Source of the DNA: Paragorgia papillata
Lineage: Eukaryota > Cnidaria > Anthozoa > Scleralcyonacea > Coralliidae
Length of the DNA: 64,000 nucleotides
NCBI GenBank assembly: GCA_035771165.1
Contig: JAWNZC010000369.1
Location: forward strand, 496,001-560,000
Direction of reading: 5' to 3'
A program made the translations under genes and the position numbers. A model generated the notes under the pieces. It was not told the DNA's origin. It made no database searches and worked only from the letters and a program-made list of their open reading frames with translations. Below are positions 48,391-59,028 of the stretch, in pieces. How positions within the stretch are numbered: the stretch's first letter is position 1; each line of letters starts with the position of its first letter.

Positions 48391-49178
48391 ATTTCAGTCA
48401 AAAATAAATTACTTTTAAATGAAAGTCTCTTAAATGTCATGTTCAGAAATATTAATAGTTTTACGATATCAGCTGCTCTTGTACTCGAGAAATGACGTTG
48501 GATCAAAATTGACGATAAGACGTCTTATTATATGGCACGGATTACTTCCGGTAAAATCACGCGCTGTGATTGGTTGCGGACGGGGCGAGATTTCTCCGTA
48601 ATGCCGACGGGCATTATGAAAATTGTTAATTGCCCTACGATTGGAAACAAACAAAAAATCCTAATAAGAAACTTTTATTGCCGAAAAACGACGAAAATAG
48701 ATGAAATAGACGACGATGAACATTATAAAAGAAAATTCTAGTTAATTCCAGACGAGAAAGAAACAGAAGAAAATAACGCTAGTTCGGTGTTTTGACGAAG
48801 TTAAAGGAAGCGAAGACCAAGAAATACAAGATTGATTTTGAAATAAAAAGTGCCATACAATAAACTACTTAATAACCTCGACCGTTCGGTCTTTATGGTA
48901 AACTATTAAACCTCGGTCTTGAGCGTATTAACCTCGCTATCGCTCGGTCAATACAGCAAGACCTTGGTTTAATATTTTACCGTAAAGACCTCACTCTCGG
49001 TTATTAAGTAGTTAATAATTGAAAAGAAGACTCCGCTGTACATCAAAATTAAGAGTTATTCAAACTCAAAATGGCGACATTTCTCGAGTAAGAGAGCAGA
49101 TATCGTAAAACTATTAACATTTCCAAACATGACATTTAAGAGACTTTCATTTAAAAGTAATTTATTTTTTGACTGATG
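48391..49178. mobile_element. Element with about 105-bp TIRs
   Basis: The arms 48391-48495 and 49075-49178 are inverted. Matching points are TTAAATGAAAGTCTCTTAAA and its complement, and ATAGTTTTACGATATC / GATATCGTAAAACTAT. The interior includes a second hairpin, TTAATAACCTCGACCGTTCG...CTCGGTTATTAA (about 48868-49010). No transposase. Confidence 0.8.
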
Positions 49179-49185
49179 TTTTTTT

Positions 49186-49860
49186 TTACCAACAATAAAT
49201 TTGAATAGATACCGTTGGACGTTAGAACGACTAGACGTTAGCGTTTATGCAACTGGGTCCAGGTTCATTTTCGCTACGAAATTCGGTCCCAGGTATGAAT
49301 AACACTGTCTTATCTTTCTTTGCTGAACATATAAAGATATCCGGGCCTATATAAGAATTAGAAAATGGTTTTCTATGTTTATGTACTGTGATCCAAACAC
49401 ACGAGAAGTTGAGAGACTTGAGAAAAGCGTAACGAAAACACGAGCCGCTAGCCAAATTGTTTTTTAGCTTTTCGAAAGTCGAACAAGGTCCCAAGTGTTA
49501 ATATCACAGTACATGCATGAACATGAAAAACCATTATACATTTCTTTTTATAAAATAGCAAGAAAGCCAAATCTGAAAATTATTTGTTGAACTAATTAAA
49601 AAAAACGCGGGAAATTTCCGTGTTTATGTAGAGTTAAGACGCAATCTACTCTAGAAATATATATACACACAAAATGTATATATATATATATATACTCCAA
49701 ATTATCCAATCTTTTTTATTTGCCTTTACACCTATCGCCCTTCTTGTTGGGAGTTGACCGTTCGCCAGTACCAGTAACCAAGAAAAATTATTGCAAGTTA
49801 AACAAAACAAGGCCAGTTGCGATCAAGTATCGAAGGCCAGTTCAGATATTTGATTACCCC
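49186..49860. other. No gene seen
   Basis: A short (TA)n tract at 49676-49693. No supported coding sequence. Confidence 0.3.
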
Positions 49861-50600
49861 GGAAGGGGAGGCGAGACGAAAAGGAAAGGTCTCTGCATGG
49901 TCAAATCAGTTGAAACTCACTTCCATGCTTGAATCGGTTCAGAATTTGAAGCTCGCTAGTGATTGGGTAATTGTTAAAACGTGTCAAACTGGTTTGGGGT
50001 TTGTCTGTCTACACACTGGAACCAGGGTAGCCTGGTACCCTGGCCCAATTCTGAAGAAATATGGGCAGGTAACCACTAATTTCATTCTCACGTCATCGGG
50101 GCTAAATTCCCTGATGACGATTGCAGTTTTACTCATAGCCAATAAAAACGCGCGAAAATTTTAACCAATAGGAAAGCACCAGAGTACCAGGCTACGAGTT
50201 ACCCTGGTTCTACCTGAAGAAATACGGGTCTTAGTGATTACCCGCCCATATTTAAGAAATACGGGTCAGGTAACCACTAAAGGCTTCTGCTTTCCTATTG
50301 GTTAAAATTTTCGCGCGTTTTTATTGGCTATGAATAAAAGTGCAATCGTCATCAGGGAATTTAGCCCCGCGAGAATGAAACTAGTGGTTACTTGCCCATA
50401 TTTCTTCAGAATTGGGCCAGGGTACCAGGCTACCCTCGTTCCAGTGCGTAGACAGACAAACCCCAAACCGGTTTGACACGTTTTAACAATTACCCAATCA
50501 CAAACAACGTTCAAATTCTGAACCGATTCAAGCATGGAAGTGAGATTCTTAACCGATTCGACCAGAGGCTCTTCCTTTCCGCCTCGCCTTCCGCTTCGCT
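49861..50600. mobile_element. Large inverted repeat with arms of about 310 bp
   Basis: The plus-strand left arm (about 49862-50170) and minus-strand right arm (about 50598-50284) match closely and even encode near-identical frames (SDWVIVKTCQTGLGFVCL versus CDWVIVKTCQTGLGFVCL, and a shared IANKNARKF end). The spacer is about 110 bp with repeated AAGAAATACGGGTC. I treat the two frames as a consequence of arm similarity rather than as genes. Confidence 0.85.
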
Positions 50601-51645
50601 TCAGGAACCAATGTAATATTTGACGAGATCGTTTCACATTCTGATTGCGATTGTCACAACGACTACGGCGATACCTCGAGATGCGTAATTGGCATTAAAT
50701 TTCACTACAGTAATTCTGTCAGAACAATGTGCTCTTTGTCAAACTCGAGAAAGCGGTACATAGCAACATACCAATGTAGCAGTAACAGAGAAGCTTGTGG
50801 CAACTCTGAACAACCGTTCACGTGCGCATGCATATTGAAGTGAAAATTACGTTTGTTCTATTTCCAGCTTAAATAATGTGGCTTGTAGATCTTTCATATC
50901 TCACTTCGTTCTAAGATTTTCAGATTTGTTATGATAAGTTTACAAAATAACTTACGTCACATAATTGGAACGTATTTCAATCATGCACACCTTGAGAAAT
51001 CGACGAATTAATCAGCAACTTGCCATCGGAATCGACAGGTGTATATATCACTCCCAAAACAAGCGTACGAGATTTTTTAGAATATTCAAAATACCATGAG
51101 ATTTTTGGGATTTTTTGAAATTAATATCGGATAATTCGGCGATTTACAAGAATTTTCCAAGGAATTTTCCACGGATTTTTGGTACTTAGGATGTGCAGGG
51201 ATTCCCAAGGATTTTTTAGCGAGGTGTACGAGATTTTTAGGAGTGATGCTCCCTTCAATTTAAATGACGCTGCAAGATCGCAAATATTTTAAGAGCTCGA
51301 TTCCATGTTGCTGCTGCTGTCTGCATGAGCCCATGTTCTCCTCGCCTATACCCACCGGCAAGAGTAATGATCGATACGACTTTTATCATTGACCAATACA
51401 AAGGGTAACGAAGTCGCGTGTTAGAATTCTAGACAGGTGTAAGTGCATGCCGGCAACGTTTAACTGATCTTGCTCTTTCCTCGAAGTCCACGCAATAACT
51501 CATTGCTTACAAAAACCGTACACTTATACTGAAGCTTTTTTTCAGTTAATCATAAAATCATAGTGCACAGGTTCAGTCAAGTCTATAAACACTCACGACG
51601 TTTTCAAAAGCACAAAAATGTCACACTAATAGAAGTGATTGTGAT
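50601..51645. other. No gene seen
   Basis: AT-rich, no motif or repeat borders recognised. Confidence 0.3.
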
Positions 51646-51872
51646 CGTTTGCACCTAAGTGGAAACACCGCCCGTCAAAACATGTTCAAAACATATTCAA
51701 AAGTTAACCGTTTTGAAATTGACACCGTGGGATTCGCAAGACGTGATTGGCTGAGGGCACAAACATGTACGTATCGAAAGGAAACTTAATATGTTTCCAA
51801 GGGAAACTTCTATGTCTGACGTTGACATTAGAACATGTTTTGACGGGCGGTGTTTCCGCTTAGGTGCAAACG
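51646..51872. mobile_element. MITE, CGTTTGCACCTAAGTGGAAA family, copy 1
   Basis: CGTTTGCACCTAAGTGGAAA plus CACCGCCCGTCAAAACATGT at the left is mirrored at the right (ACATGTTTTGACGGGCGGTG...TAGGTGCAAACG). About 40-bp TIR and 227 bp in total. A second copy in the opposite orientation is at 55771-55970. Confidence 0.85.
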
Positions 51873-53319
51873 ACTGTAATACACACATGTGACGCAACGA
51901 ACAAATCTTGCCACGTATTGATCCAGCCGGCGAGAGAGGCATCGTCAGAACGGGCTCACAAAACAGCCAGCGCTGTAATTGAAAACCGAATTGATACGGA
52001 TGTCAGTTGAACACCAAAAACGTCGTGAATATTAGAGCATATCCGTCACAGCAACGCTGTACACCGTTTCAAGGTTCCAGTCCTGGCGGACAGTGGACTT
52101 CCTTTAGTTTGGGAACATTTATGTTTTTCTTTGCAGTTTTTAATTTTTTTTAGTTTCAGTGAGACAGTTATAAATTTAGCAATTAGATTACGAGCTCGAA
52201 ACTACGAATATTTCATAAAAAATGAGCGAATAATCTAATTGTTTTAGGAGAAACTAATTTGGTTCTTCTTTTCCAAGAAAAACGAAGCAATTGCCGTTTC
52301 TGCGAGAAAACCGGGTTAAATCAAATTTTTCACATCTCATCGCTTCCGTGTTGTCTTGCTGCTTGACCGCGCGGTCCTGGTACTTAATGTTTTTTAGGAA
52401 ATTAAGTACTAGGACTCGCGCGGATTTGCAGCAAACATGGAGGCGCAGAGGAGTGGAGGATTTGTTTTAGCTCGATTTTCATGCAGGAACAATGGTTAGT
52501 CTTCTTTTGAAATAGTCACAAAGAACTAAGGGTACACAATACTCAATACTCTTCGTCCTCTCGACTATTACCTCATAGATATTTCAAACTCATAATTCAA
52601 TTGTTAATTAAATTAACATCATCTTTCTACAAAACTAGCCGCTGAGTATGCGATTCAATATTCGTCAACATTTTTGTTATACACCGCTGTATACCGTGGA
52701 CTCAGCCTTCCTATATACGCATGTGGCAAGCAGCCGATCCTCACGTTATAAGCAATAATATCACGGCTACCTCGGTTTTCATTGTTCCCACAGGGACATT
52801 TAATCTCTAAATAACCCGATGGATAAAGATTAGTAACTAATCATACCTAATCTTTATGCATTAGGTACGATTAGTAACTAATCATACATAATGTTTACGC
52901 CAGTGAACACTTATCGAATTCCCAATAGTATTAATCACAACTCAATAATTTATTCACTGACGGTTGTTGACTCCGCCAAAAGCGTTCTTACAATGCCAAA
53001 ATTAAGCAATCAGAGTTATTGTTTACCACGTGAGGAACGGGTGGTGGAAATTCGTCACCAACTGTACGCGGTAAAAATACAGTGTTTCTGTTAATAGCTA
53101 AATCACTTATATATTAAACGAATCTGAATATCTTAGAACAAAGCTTTTAACTAAACACTCTTCTTTATGACTTTAAGCCTTCTTTGGACGTAATTTTCCA
53201 CATTATATGCACCGTAGCACGTTAAACCCACAATAAAATTTAACGTCAGTTCACATTATAACACGAAATTGCACGGCATCTTCAAATTTTTTTTTTAAAA
53301 AACTGAGTTTACGAAGGTT
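51873..53319. other. No gene seen; one GC-rich hairpin
   Basis: CCGCGCGGTCCTGGTACTTA / TTAAGTACTAGGACTCGCGC forms a hairpin at about 52368-52420. GATTAGTAACTAATCATAC is directly repeated near 52829 and 52869. No coding signal. Confidence 0.4.
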
Positions 53320-53324
53320 GACAT

Positions 53325-53805
53325 TAAAGTGCTTATATATAAACCCAAATATGACATTACTGCATATGGATTCTATTTAATGTGTACAGTTGAACGCCAA
53401 AATATTCTTTGATTTGAACTTTTATTTGTTGTTATATTGAGGTTTGTATTTCCAAAATGGTAATGAGAATGACGTCTATGTAGGCATAATTTGCATACGC
53501 AGTGTTCCGTTACCGGCAGAAATATTACCCAATTCACATGTTAATGAATACTTGAATAGAATATTCCATATTTTATCATTTTTTTCATTAAAATCTACAA
53601 GCGGTTTATCATAAGAAAAGAAAAAAACACACACAAATGCCTACATTGACGTCATCCTCATTAACATTTTGGAAATACAAACCTCAATACAACAACAAAT
53701 AGAAGTTTAATTCAGAAAATACTTTGGCATTGAACTATTCACGTTACACAGAATCCATATCAGAAATACCTTATTTGAGTTTATAGGCACTCTAATGCTC
53801 AAAAG
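53325..53805. mobile_element. Foldback element, about 480 bp
   Basis: Arms at about 53330-53500 and 53632-53800. GAGGTTTGTATTTCCAAAATG and its complement, TTTATTTGTTGTTATATTGA / TCAATACAACAACAAATA, and TATGGATTCTATTTAATGTG against its diverged complement. The spacer is AT-rich. Confidence 0.8.
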
Positions 53806-54610
53806 AATCGTTTACCTCCGTTTAAAGTTTTATTCTCTAACATCAACGGGCCCACGCAGTGGAAGAAAAAAGGCAACGTTTTAGCCAACGCTAAAAAACT
53901 TGATTTTATTATAAAAAGCGTAAGATGAATATCCAATTTGGAATATAAAGATTTTTCCTGGTTACTATAAATACGGCGCAACGGATGACAACTGCAGACC
54001 CCCATAAACGAAACTGGAAACAAAACTACATAAACGTTTAATGTAAACAACATTAAAAAATAATGCGTTTGAATTACCTACTTCGTTAACTGAAGAATTT
54101 CCAACTCTTGGATTTCGACACGTTTCTTGCTCCGCTTGCTCGAGGCGAGAAACAAGAAAGTATAACTGTACTTTTATAAAAACTACCGTGGTTATCTGAT
54201 GGCATACTGTTAAAAATATATATATGTATACTTTGATATAATCAAGGGCATGGCGTACGATAATGTAATCGACATATTACTCAACTAATTTAAGATGACT
54301 CTGAAAGTCAAGTTATTTCAACTTCGGAAATCGGAGTTGCTCTGCATGTGACCGCGCAGCACGGAGGTCACATTATTGGAATTTAGTAGCGCACGCTGCA
54401 CTGTGAACAGCGGCAAACGCGGGCCTATTCAATCACCTTTTGGTGTACTCTACGTCCTACAATATCTTAGGCGACAGAAACCTGCTTGGCAGGGAAGGGA
54501 GGGAGGGAGTGAGACTTACTTTCGAAACTCACCGTTACTACAGTGTTACTTGTCCATAGATACAATGGAAATTGATGCTGTTCATTTAGCACAATATGCG
54601 GCGTGGTTAC
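53806..54610. other. 3' flank of the collagen-TNF gene
   Basis: Minus-strand 3' UTR is expected here. Poly(A) site not determined. No second gene seen. Confidence 0.35.
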
Positions 54611-55032
54611 TCAAACCTTGAAAGCCCCGAAGAAGGACGAAGTGTCCCCCGAGTTGATGATTATGCTCTGTCTTTTCTGCACTCCGACGTGAATCGTGTC
54701 TCCCTTTTTCAAATGGTGGACACCGCACGTAAATGACGTGTAGAACGAAGACAATTTATCATTTACCAAGCCATTCGACTTGACGCCTCGCATTAGCATG
54801 GTCTTTGTTGAACCCGATTGTCGAAAAACGTAATGAACTGTGTACGTTTTATCGGTTTTTGACAATTTCTTGTCCAATTTCTTGTCTCCAAACAAAATTT
54901 GGTAATAAAGTTGTGAGTAAATGAAGTAGTTTCCAGTCTCCGTAATGTTAATAACACTGGATGCAGCCGGCGAGAACATACCAGGGCTGGCACGCGCCAA
55001 GGAACGGTCGGCCGTCCACATATCCAGCACTT
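54611..55032 (-). CDS. Collagen-TNF ligand, last exon (TNF homology domain)
   Basis: The acceptor TTTGTTTTTAG|AA (phase 1) opens a 422-bp exon ending in TGA at 54613-54611. It encodes the bulk of a TNF homology domain. NITETGNYFIYSQLYYQ is the classic strand pair of TNF ligands, YTVHYVFRQ and SSFYTSFTCGVHHLKKGDTI follow, and the protein closes on FFGAFKV, the usual hydrophobic last strand. TNF ligands act as trimers on TNF-receptor family proteins. With the collagen exons upstream, the closest architecture is ectodysplasin. Two cysteines are not obvious as a disulphide pair (only one in this exon, FTCGV). C1q-type proteins share the fold, but the YFIYSQ and FFGAF signatures favour TNF. The frame is intact throughout. 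Confidence 0.85.
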
Positions 55033-55494
55033 CTAAAAACAAAAAGAATCCAAGTTTTATTTTTCAATTCAATTTTATCAATATTAACATTTACAATTTT
55101 TTATCTTTGTTATTATAGTATAGATACATAAGCATCCTCACTCTCTAAGACCCGGAAAAGTATTGTATTTATTTTAGATTTGAAAATATTTTTGTGTTGG
55201 TTACGTAATTCTTCTGGGTTACCATTCGAAATTTTAGTTCCAAATCGGGAAAATGATTTGTTTTACTGGTTAATATTTGAGTGTTGAGTAAAGTAATTTC
55301 CAGCAATTTCAGATCTTGTGTTATAAGTGTGTATCCGGTTTACATTTGTCCAAGCTTCATTCACTGAGAACTTAACCCTTAATCCCGTCACTGGATTTTC
55401 CATGAAGACTTGAGAGTTGGATGCCGCCCAAATATGAGGGGCCGAACTGTATGGGATTTACAACGGCGAGCCAAAAAACAAACGATGAGTTTAT

Positions 55495-55747
55495 GGCTAC
55501 GTCCACACGTATCAAGATTTTTTTGAAAACGCAACTTTTTTGTTACGGATTGGCCTTTCGTCCACACGTATAAACGATGAAGCGGATATCAAAAACGGAA
55601 CTTTTCGAAGACGGTCTCCAAAGTGGAACGTTTTGAAAACGCCGTTTTTCTGTTCTCGCGTTTTCCTGTGGACGCGGATTTTTTTGGAAACGGATAACTG
55701 AAAAAAGTTGCGTTTTCAAAATAATCCGGATACGTGTGGAGGTAGCC
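55495..55747. mobile_element. MITE with GGCTACGTCCACACGTATC ends
   Basis: GGCTACGTCCACACGTATC (55495) and GGATACGTGTGGAGGTAGCC (to 55747) are inverted, flanked by TA on both sides. The interior repeats AAAACG/CGTTTT. It lies in the intron between the two TNF exons. Confidence 0.75.
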
Positions 55748-55770
55748 TATATCATGAATACTTTGTTTGT

Positions 55771-55970
55771 CGCTTGCACCTAAGTGGAAACACCGCCCGT
55801 CAAAACATGTTCTATTTCAACATCAAACATAAACATATTATGTTTCCCTTCGATACGTACATGTTTGTGCTCTTTGTCAATCGTCTTGCCAATCCCACGG
55901 TGTCAATTTCAAAACGGTTATCTTTTGAACATGTTTTGACGGGCGGTGTTTCCACTTATAGGTGCAAACG
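55771..55970. mobile_element. MITE, CGTTTGCACCTAAGTGGAAA family, copy 2
   Basis: Same 40-bp TIR as the copy at 51646-51872. The interior matches in reverse orientation (CCCACGGTGTCAATTTCAAA here against TTTGAAATTGACACCGTGGG there). Intronic. Confidence 0.85.
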
Positions 55971-56130
55971 ACAGTATTTAAACAAGGAAAAAGCTCAATT
56001 TAAGGCAATGAGTCCTATAATTAGTATGCTGTATATTTGATACAGCATTGATGTTTTATTAATCAATGCTATATCCGATTTACAACACCTGTTTCAACAT
56101 TCATTCCTTTTGAATTTTCTTCATGAATTA

Positions 56131-56453
56131 TTACAGTCAAAATGGAAATACCTTCCCACCTCTGCTTCCGTAGTTTGTTGTGTATTACTGTATTTATGTA
56201 GCCGCTGCGGAAACGTGAGAAAAATCTAGTGATAAAAGTAGCTTATTCTTGATTTATATTTGTTTGTTGCCATCGATTTGGGAGAAACATTCGTTATATT
56301 ATGATTAAATTCCATGAAAGCTAAATTATACTTTTTATTCACATCTTTCGACAAAAGATTTTTCTCGCGCTTCAGTAGCGACTATACAAAGTACATTAAT
56401 ACACAACAAACTACAGAAGCGGAAGTGGAAAGGTATTTCCATTTTGACTGTAA
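56131..56453. mobile_element. MITE with TTACAGTCAAAATGGAAATA ends
   Basis: TTACAGTCAAAATGGAAATACC at the left and GGTATTTCCATTTTGACTGTAA at the right are exact inverted repeats. The match extends inward (GCTTCCGTAGTTTGTTGTGT / ACACAACAAACTACAGAAGC). The interior holds GATTTTTCTCGCG-type sequence and no frame. Confidence 0.85.
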
Positions 56454-56629
56454 TGATATTTTAACTTAGCATACACGCCAGGCGGTAAACACGTTAGTGG
56501 GTCGGGTTAGCATATAAGCTAGACGGTAAACTCAGTTTCTGATTAGAGTTAGGATTCTTGGGGTTAGGTGTATTAGATAATCGGGGTTTGCGGTTAAAGT
56601 TCAAACCATTTCTGGCACTCTTTTACTCG

Positions 56630-56712
56630 TAATTGAGCTTAACGAGCGTCCACCAAACGTCTGTTCAGTACATCACTCCAGGCTCGCAAACGTACCACAT
56701 ACACTACATTTA
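56630..56712. repeat. Fragment of the palindromic tRNA-like repeat family
   Basis: GTAATTGAGCTTAACGAGCG...CCACCAAACGTCTGTTCAG...GCTCGCAAACGTACCACAT matches, in reverse, the left end of the element at 61283-61590. Only the outer part is present. Confidence 0.7.
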
Positions 56713-56794
56713 TGAGCACAATTCATCATGTCATAGATAGATGTCATAGATAGATATTATTTCGACTAACGCCTATAGTTTGCAATAAACTCAC

Positions 56795-56864
56795 CGTAGT
56801 CCGACACACTGCGCGAGGTAGTAAAGCCGGTCACGTGCGCCGAAGGACGGTCTTTCTCCTTTAC
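56795..56864 (-). CDS. Collagen-TNF ligand, first TNF exon
   Basis: A 70-bp exon between TTGTCTTTCAG and |GTGAGT, phase 0 in and phase 1 out. It encodes VKEKDRPSAHVTGFTTSRS and VSDY plus the first base of a Glu codon completed in the last exon. RPSAHVTG is the A-H strand opening of TNF-family domains. The preceding exon ends in phase 0 and the next begins in phase 1, so the reading frame is continuous. Basic residues before RPSAH could be a processing site but no R-x-K/R-R furin motif is present. Confidence 0.8.
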
Positions 56865-56999
56865 CTGAAAGACAACATTTATATAGTGTAGAGGTCAGTC
56901 TCGTTGAGATGAAGCAATTCGGGGATGTACCATTAATTAAACCGATTGCAAAAATCAATCCAAGTTAGGACGACTCGAATAATGGACGTTTGCGCGAAC

Positions 57000-58440
57000 G
57001 GCAGCGCAATGCAATGCAATGCAGAGTAATGTAGTGCAAAGTAATGCAGTGCAGAGTAATGCAGTGCAAGGTAATGCAGTGCAGAATAATGCAGTGCAGT
57101 GCAGGGTAATGCAGTGCAGCGCAGAGTAATGCAGTGCAGAGTAATGCAGTGAAGAATAATGCAGTGCAGAGTAATGCAGTGCAGAGTAATGCAGTGAAGA
57201 ATAATGCAGTGCAGAGTAATGCAGTGCAGAGTAATGCAGCGCAGAGTAATGCAGTGCAGAGTAATGCAGCGCAGAGTAATGCAGTGCAGAGTAATGCAGT
57301 GCAGAGTAATGCAGTGCAGAGTAACGCAGTGCAGAGTAGGGAAGTGCAGAGTAATGCAGTGCAGAGTAATGCAGCGCGGAGTAGTGAAGTGCAGAGTAAT
57401 GCAGTGCAGAGTAATGCAGTGCAGAGTAATGCAGTGCAGAGTAATGCAGTGCAGAGTAATGCAGTGCAGAGTAACGCAGTGCAGAGTAGGGAAGTGCAGA
57501 GTAATGCAGTGCAGAGTAATGCAGCGCGGAGTAGTGAAGTGCAGAGTAGTGCAGTAGTGAAGTGCAGAGTAGTGAAGTGCAGAGTAATGCAGTAGTGAAG
57601 TGCAGAGTAGTGAAGTGCAGAGTAATGCAGTGCAGAGTAGTGAAGTGCAGAGTAATGCAGCGCGGAGTAGTGAAGTGCAGAGTAATGCAGCGCGGAGTAG
57701 TGAAGTGCAGAGTAATGCAGCGCGGAGTAGTGAAGTGCAGAGTAATGCAGCGCAGAGTAATGCAGTGCAGAGTAATGCAGTGCAGAGTAATGCAGTGCAG
57801 AGTAATGCAGTGCAGAGTAACGCAGTGCAGAGTAGGGAAGTGCAGAGTAATGCAGTGCAGAGTAATGCAGCGCGGAGTAGTGAAGTGCAGAGTAATGCAG
57901 TGCAGAGTAACGCAGTGCAGAGTAGGGAAGTGCAGAGTAATGCAGTGCAGAGTAATGCAGCGCAGAGTAGTGAAGCGCAGAGTAATGCAGTAGTGAAGTG
58001 CAGAGTAGTGAAGTGCAGAGTAGTGAAGTGCAGAGTAGTGAAGTGCAGAGTAATGCAGAGTAATGCAGTGCAGAGTAGTGAAGTGCAGAGTAATGCAGTG
58101 CAGAGTAATGCAGTGCAGAGTAGTGAAGTGCAGAGTAATGCAGTGCAGAGTAGTGAAGTGCAGAGTAGTGAAGTGCAGAGTAGTGAAGTGCAGAGTAGTG
58201 AAGTGCAGAGTAGTGAAGTGCAGAGTAATGCAGAGTAATGCAGTGCAGAGTAGTGAAGTGCAGAGTAATGCAGTGCAGAGTAATGCAGTGCAGAGTAGTG
58301 AAGTGCAGAGTAATGCAGTGCAGAGTAATGCAGTGCAGAGTAATGAAGTGCAGAGTAATGCAGTGCAGAGTAATGCAGTGCAGAGTAGTGAAGTGCAGAG
58401 TAATGCAGTGCAGAGTAATGTAGTGCAGAGTAAAGAAATA
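57000..58440. repeat. GCAGTGCAGAGTAAT satellite, about 1.43 kb, intronic
   Basis: A tandem array of 10- and 15-bp units from GCAGTGCAGAGTAAT with variants AGTAGTGAAGTGC and AGTAGGGAAGTGC, arranged in higher-order blocks (for example about 57241-57360 resembles 57740-57870). Because units are multiples of five and stops are avoided, at least three frames stay open for hundreds of codons, up to 509 on the minus strand. No gene is inferred. It sits in the intron between the collagen exon at 58892 and the TNF exon at 56864. Confidence 0.95.
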
Positions 58441-58891
58441 GAACTAAACGTAGTACATACATCCAGAAATAATTCTTGAATTATAGCTGAGCTTTTACAT
58501 ACAGTTATTAATTGCTGTAGTAGAGTTTTAATTAATTAATTTAGATATGCATTTTTAGTATAAGTTAAAAAGTGTTTTGGCCATCGTGGGTAGAAACTTG
58601 GCCCGAGGAAAGACCCTTCACCCTAGTGGATACAACTCAACATACCCAATACAGTCAGCACGCAGGCTAGGTACTTTGCAAGCCAACTCAAAACATTTAT
58701 ATCGTAAATTTTATACATCGTTTACACGAGAATTTGGGGTCTTAAATTGATCTTGATGTCTATAATTGATCCTATACTTCCACGTCAATAAGTTCCACGG
58801 TCAGATGAATAAAGACAATACATATATTGGACCACACCAAAAATTACACGCAGACGCAGCATACAATTACGACGCTAAACTGTGGTCTTAC
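58441..58891. other. Intron of the collagen-TNF gene
   Basis: AT-rich, with no exon or repeat border recognised. Confidence 0.4.
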
Positions 58892-59028
58892 CTGCGGAGA
58901 AGAAATGTTACAAACTTTGCATCTTTCACCTGGGTCGCCCTTTGGTCCTGGTTGGCCAATAAGACCTTGGGCTCCCTTCGGTCCTTGCTTGCCAGGGTTT
59001 CCTCTGTGTCCTTTTATACCAGGTGATC
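58892..59028 (-). CDS. Collagen-TNF ligand, main collagen exon
   Basis: A 137-bp exon between TTGATTCCAG|GA (phase 1) and CCGCAG|GTAAGA (phase 0). It encodes twelve uninterrupted Gly-X-Y triplets starting with [18 protein letters not shown] and ending GPKGDPGER, then the linker [10 protein letters not shown]. In ectodysplasin a short collagen stretch between stalk and TNF domain helps multimer formation. The C-x-x-C linker could cross-link the trimer. The exon phase of 1 at a glycine codon matches the two upstream microexons. Sequence is intact. Confidence 0.85.

Noticed and set aside
49817..50637. Two ORFs of 115 and 111 codons on opposite strands as a gene pair
   Set aside because: They are the two arms of one inverted repeat, so similarity is explained without coding function.
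56933..58479. Long overlapping frames on both strands (up to 509 codons) of Asn-Ala-Val-Gln-Ser, Cys-Arg-Val-Met-Gln or Leu-Cys-Thr type
   Set aside because: All derive from the 10/15-bp satellite; several frames are open at once, there is no start or splice context, and the array lies inside an intron.
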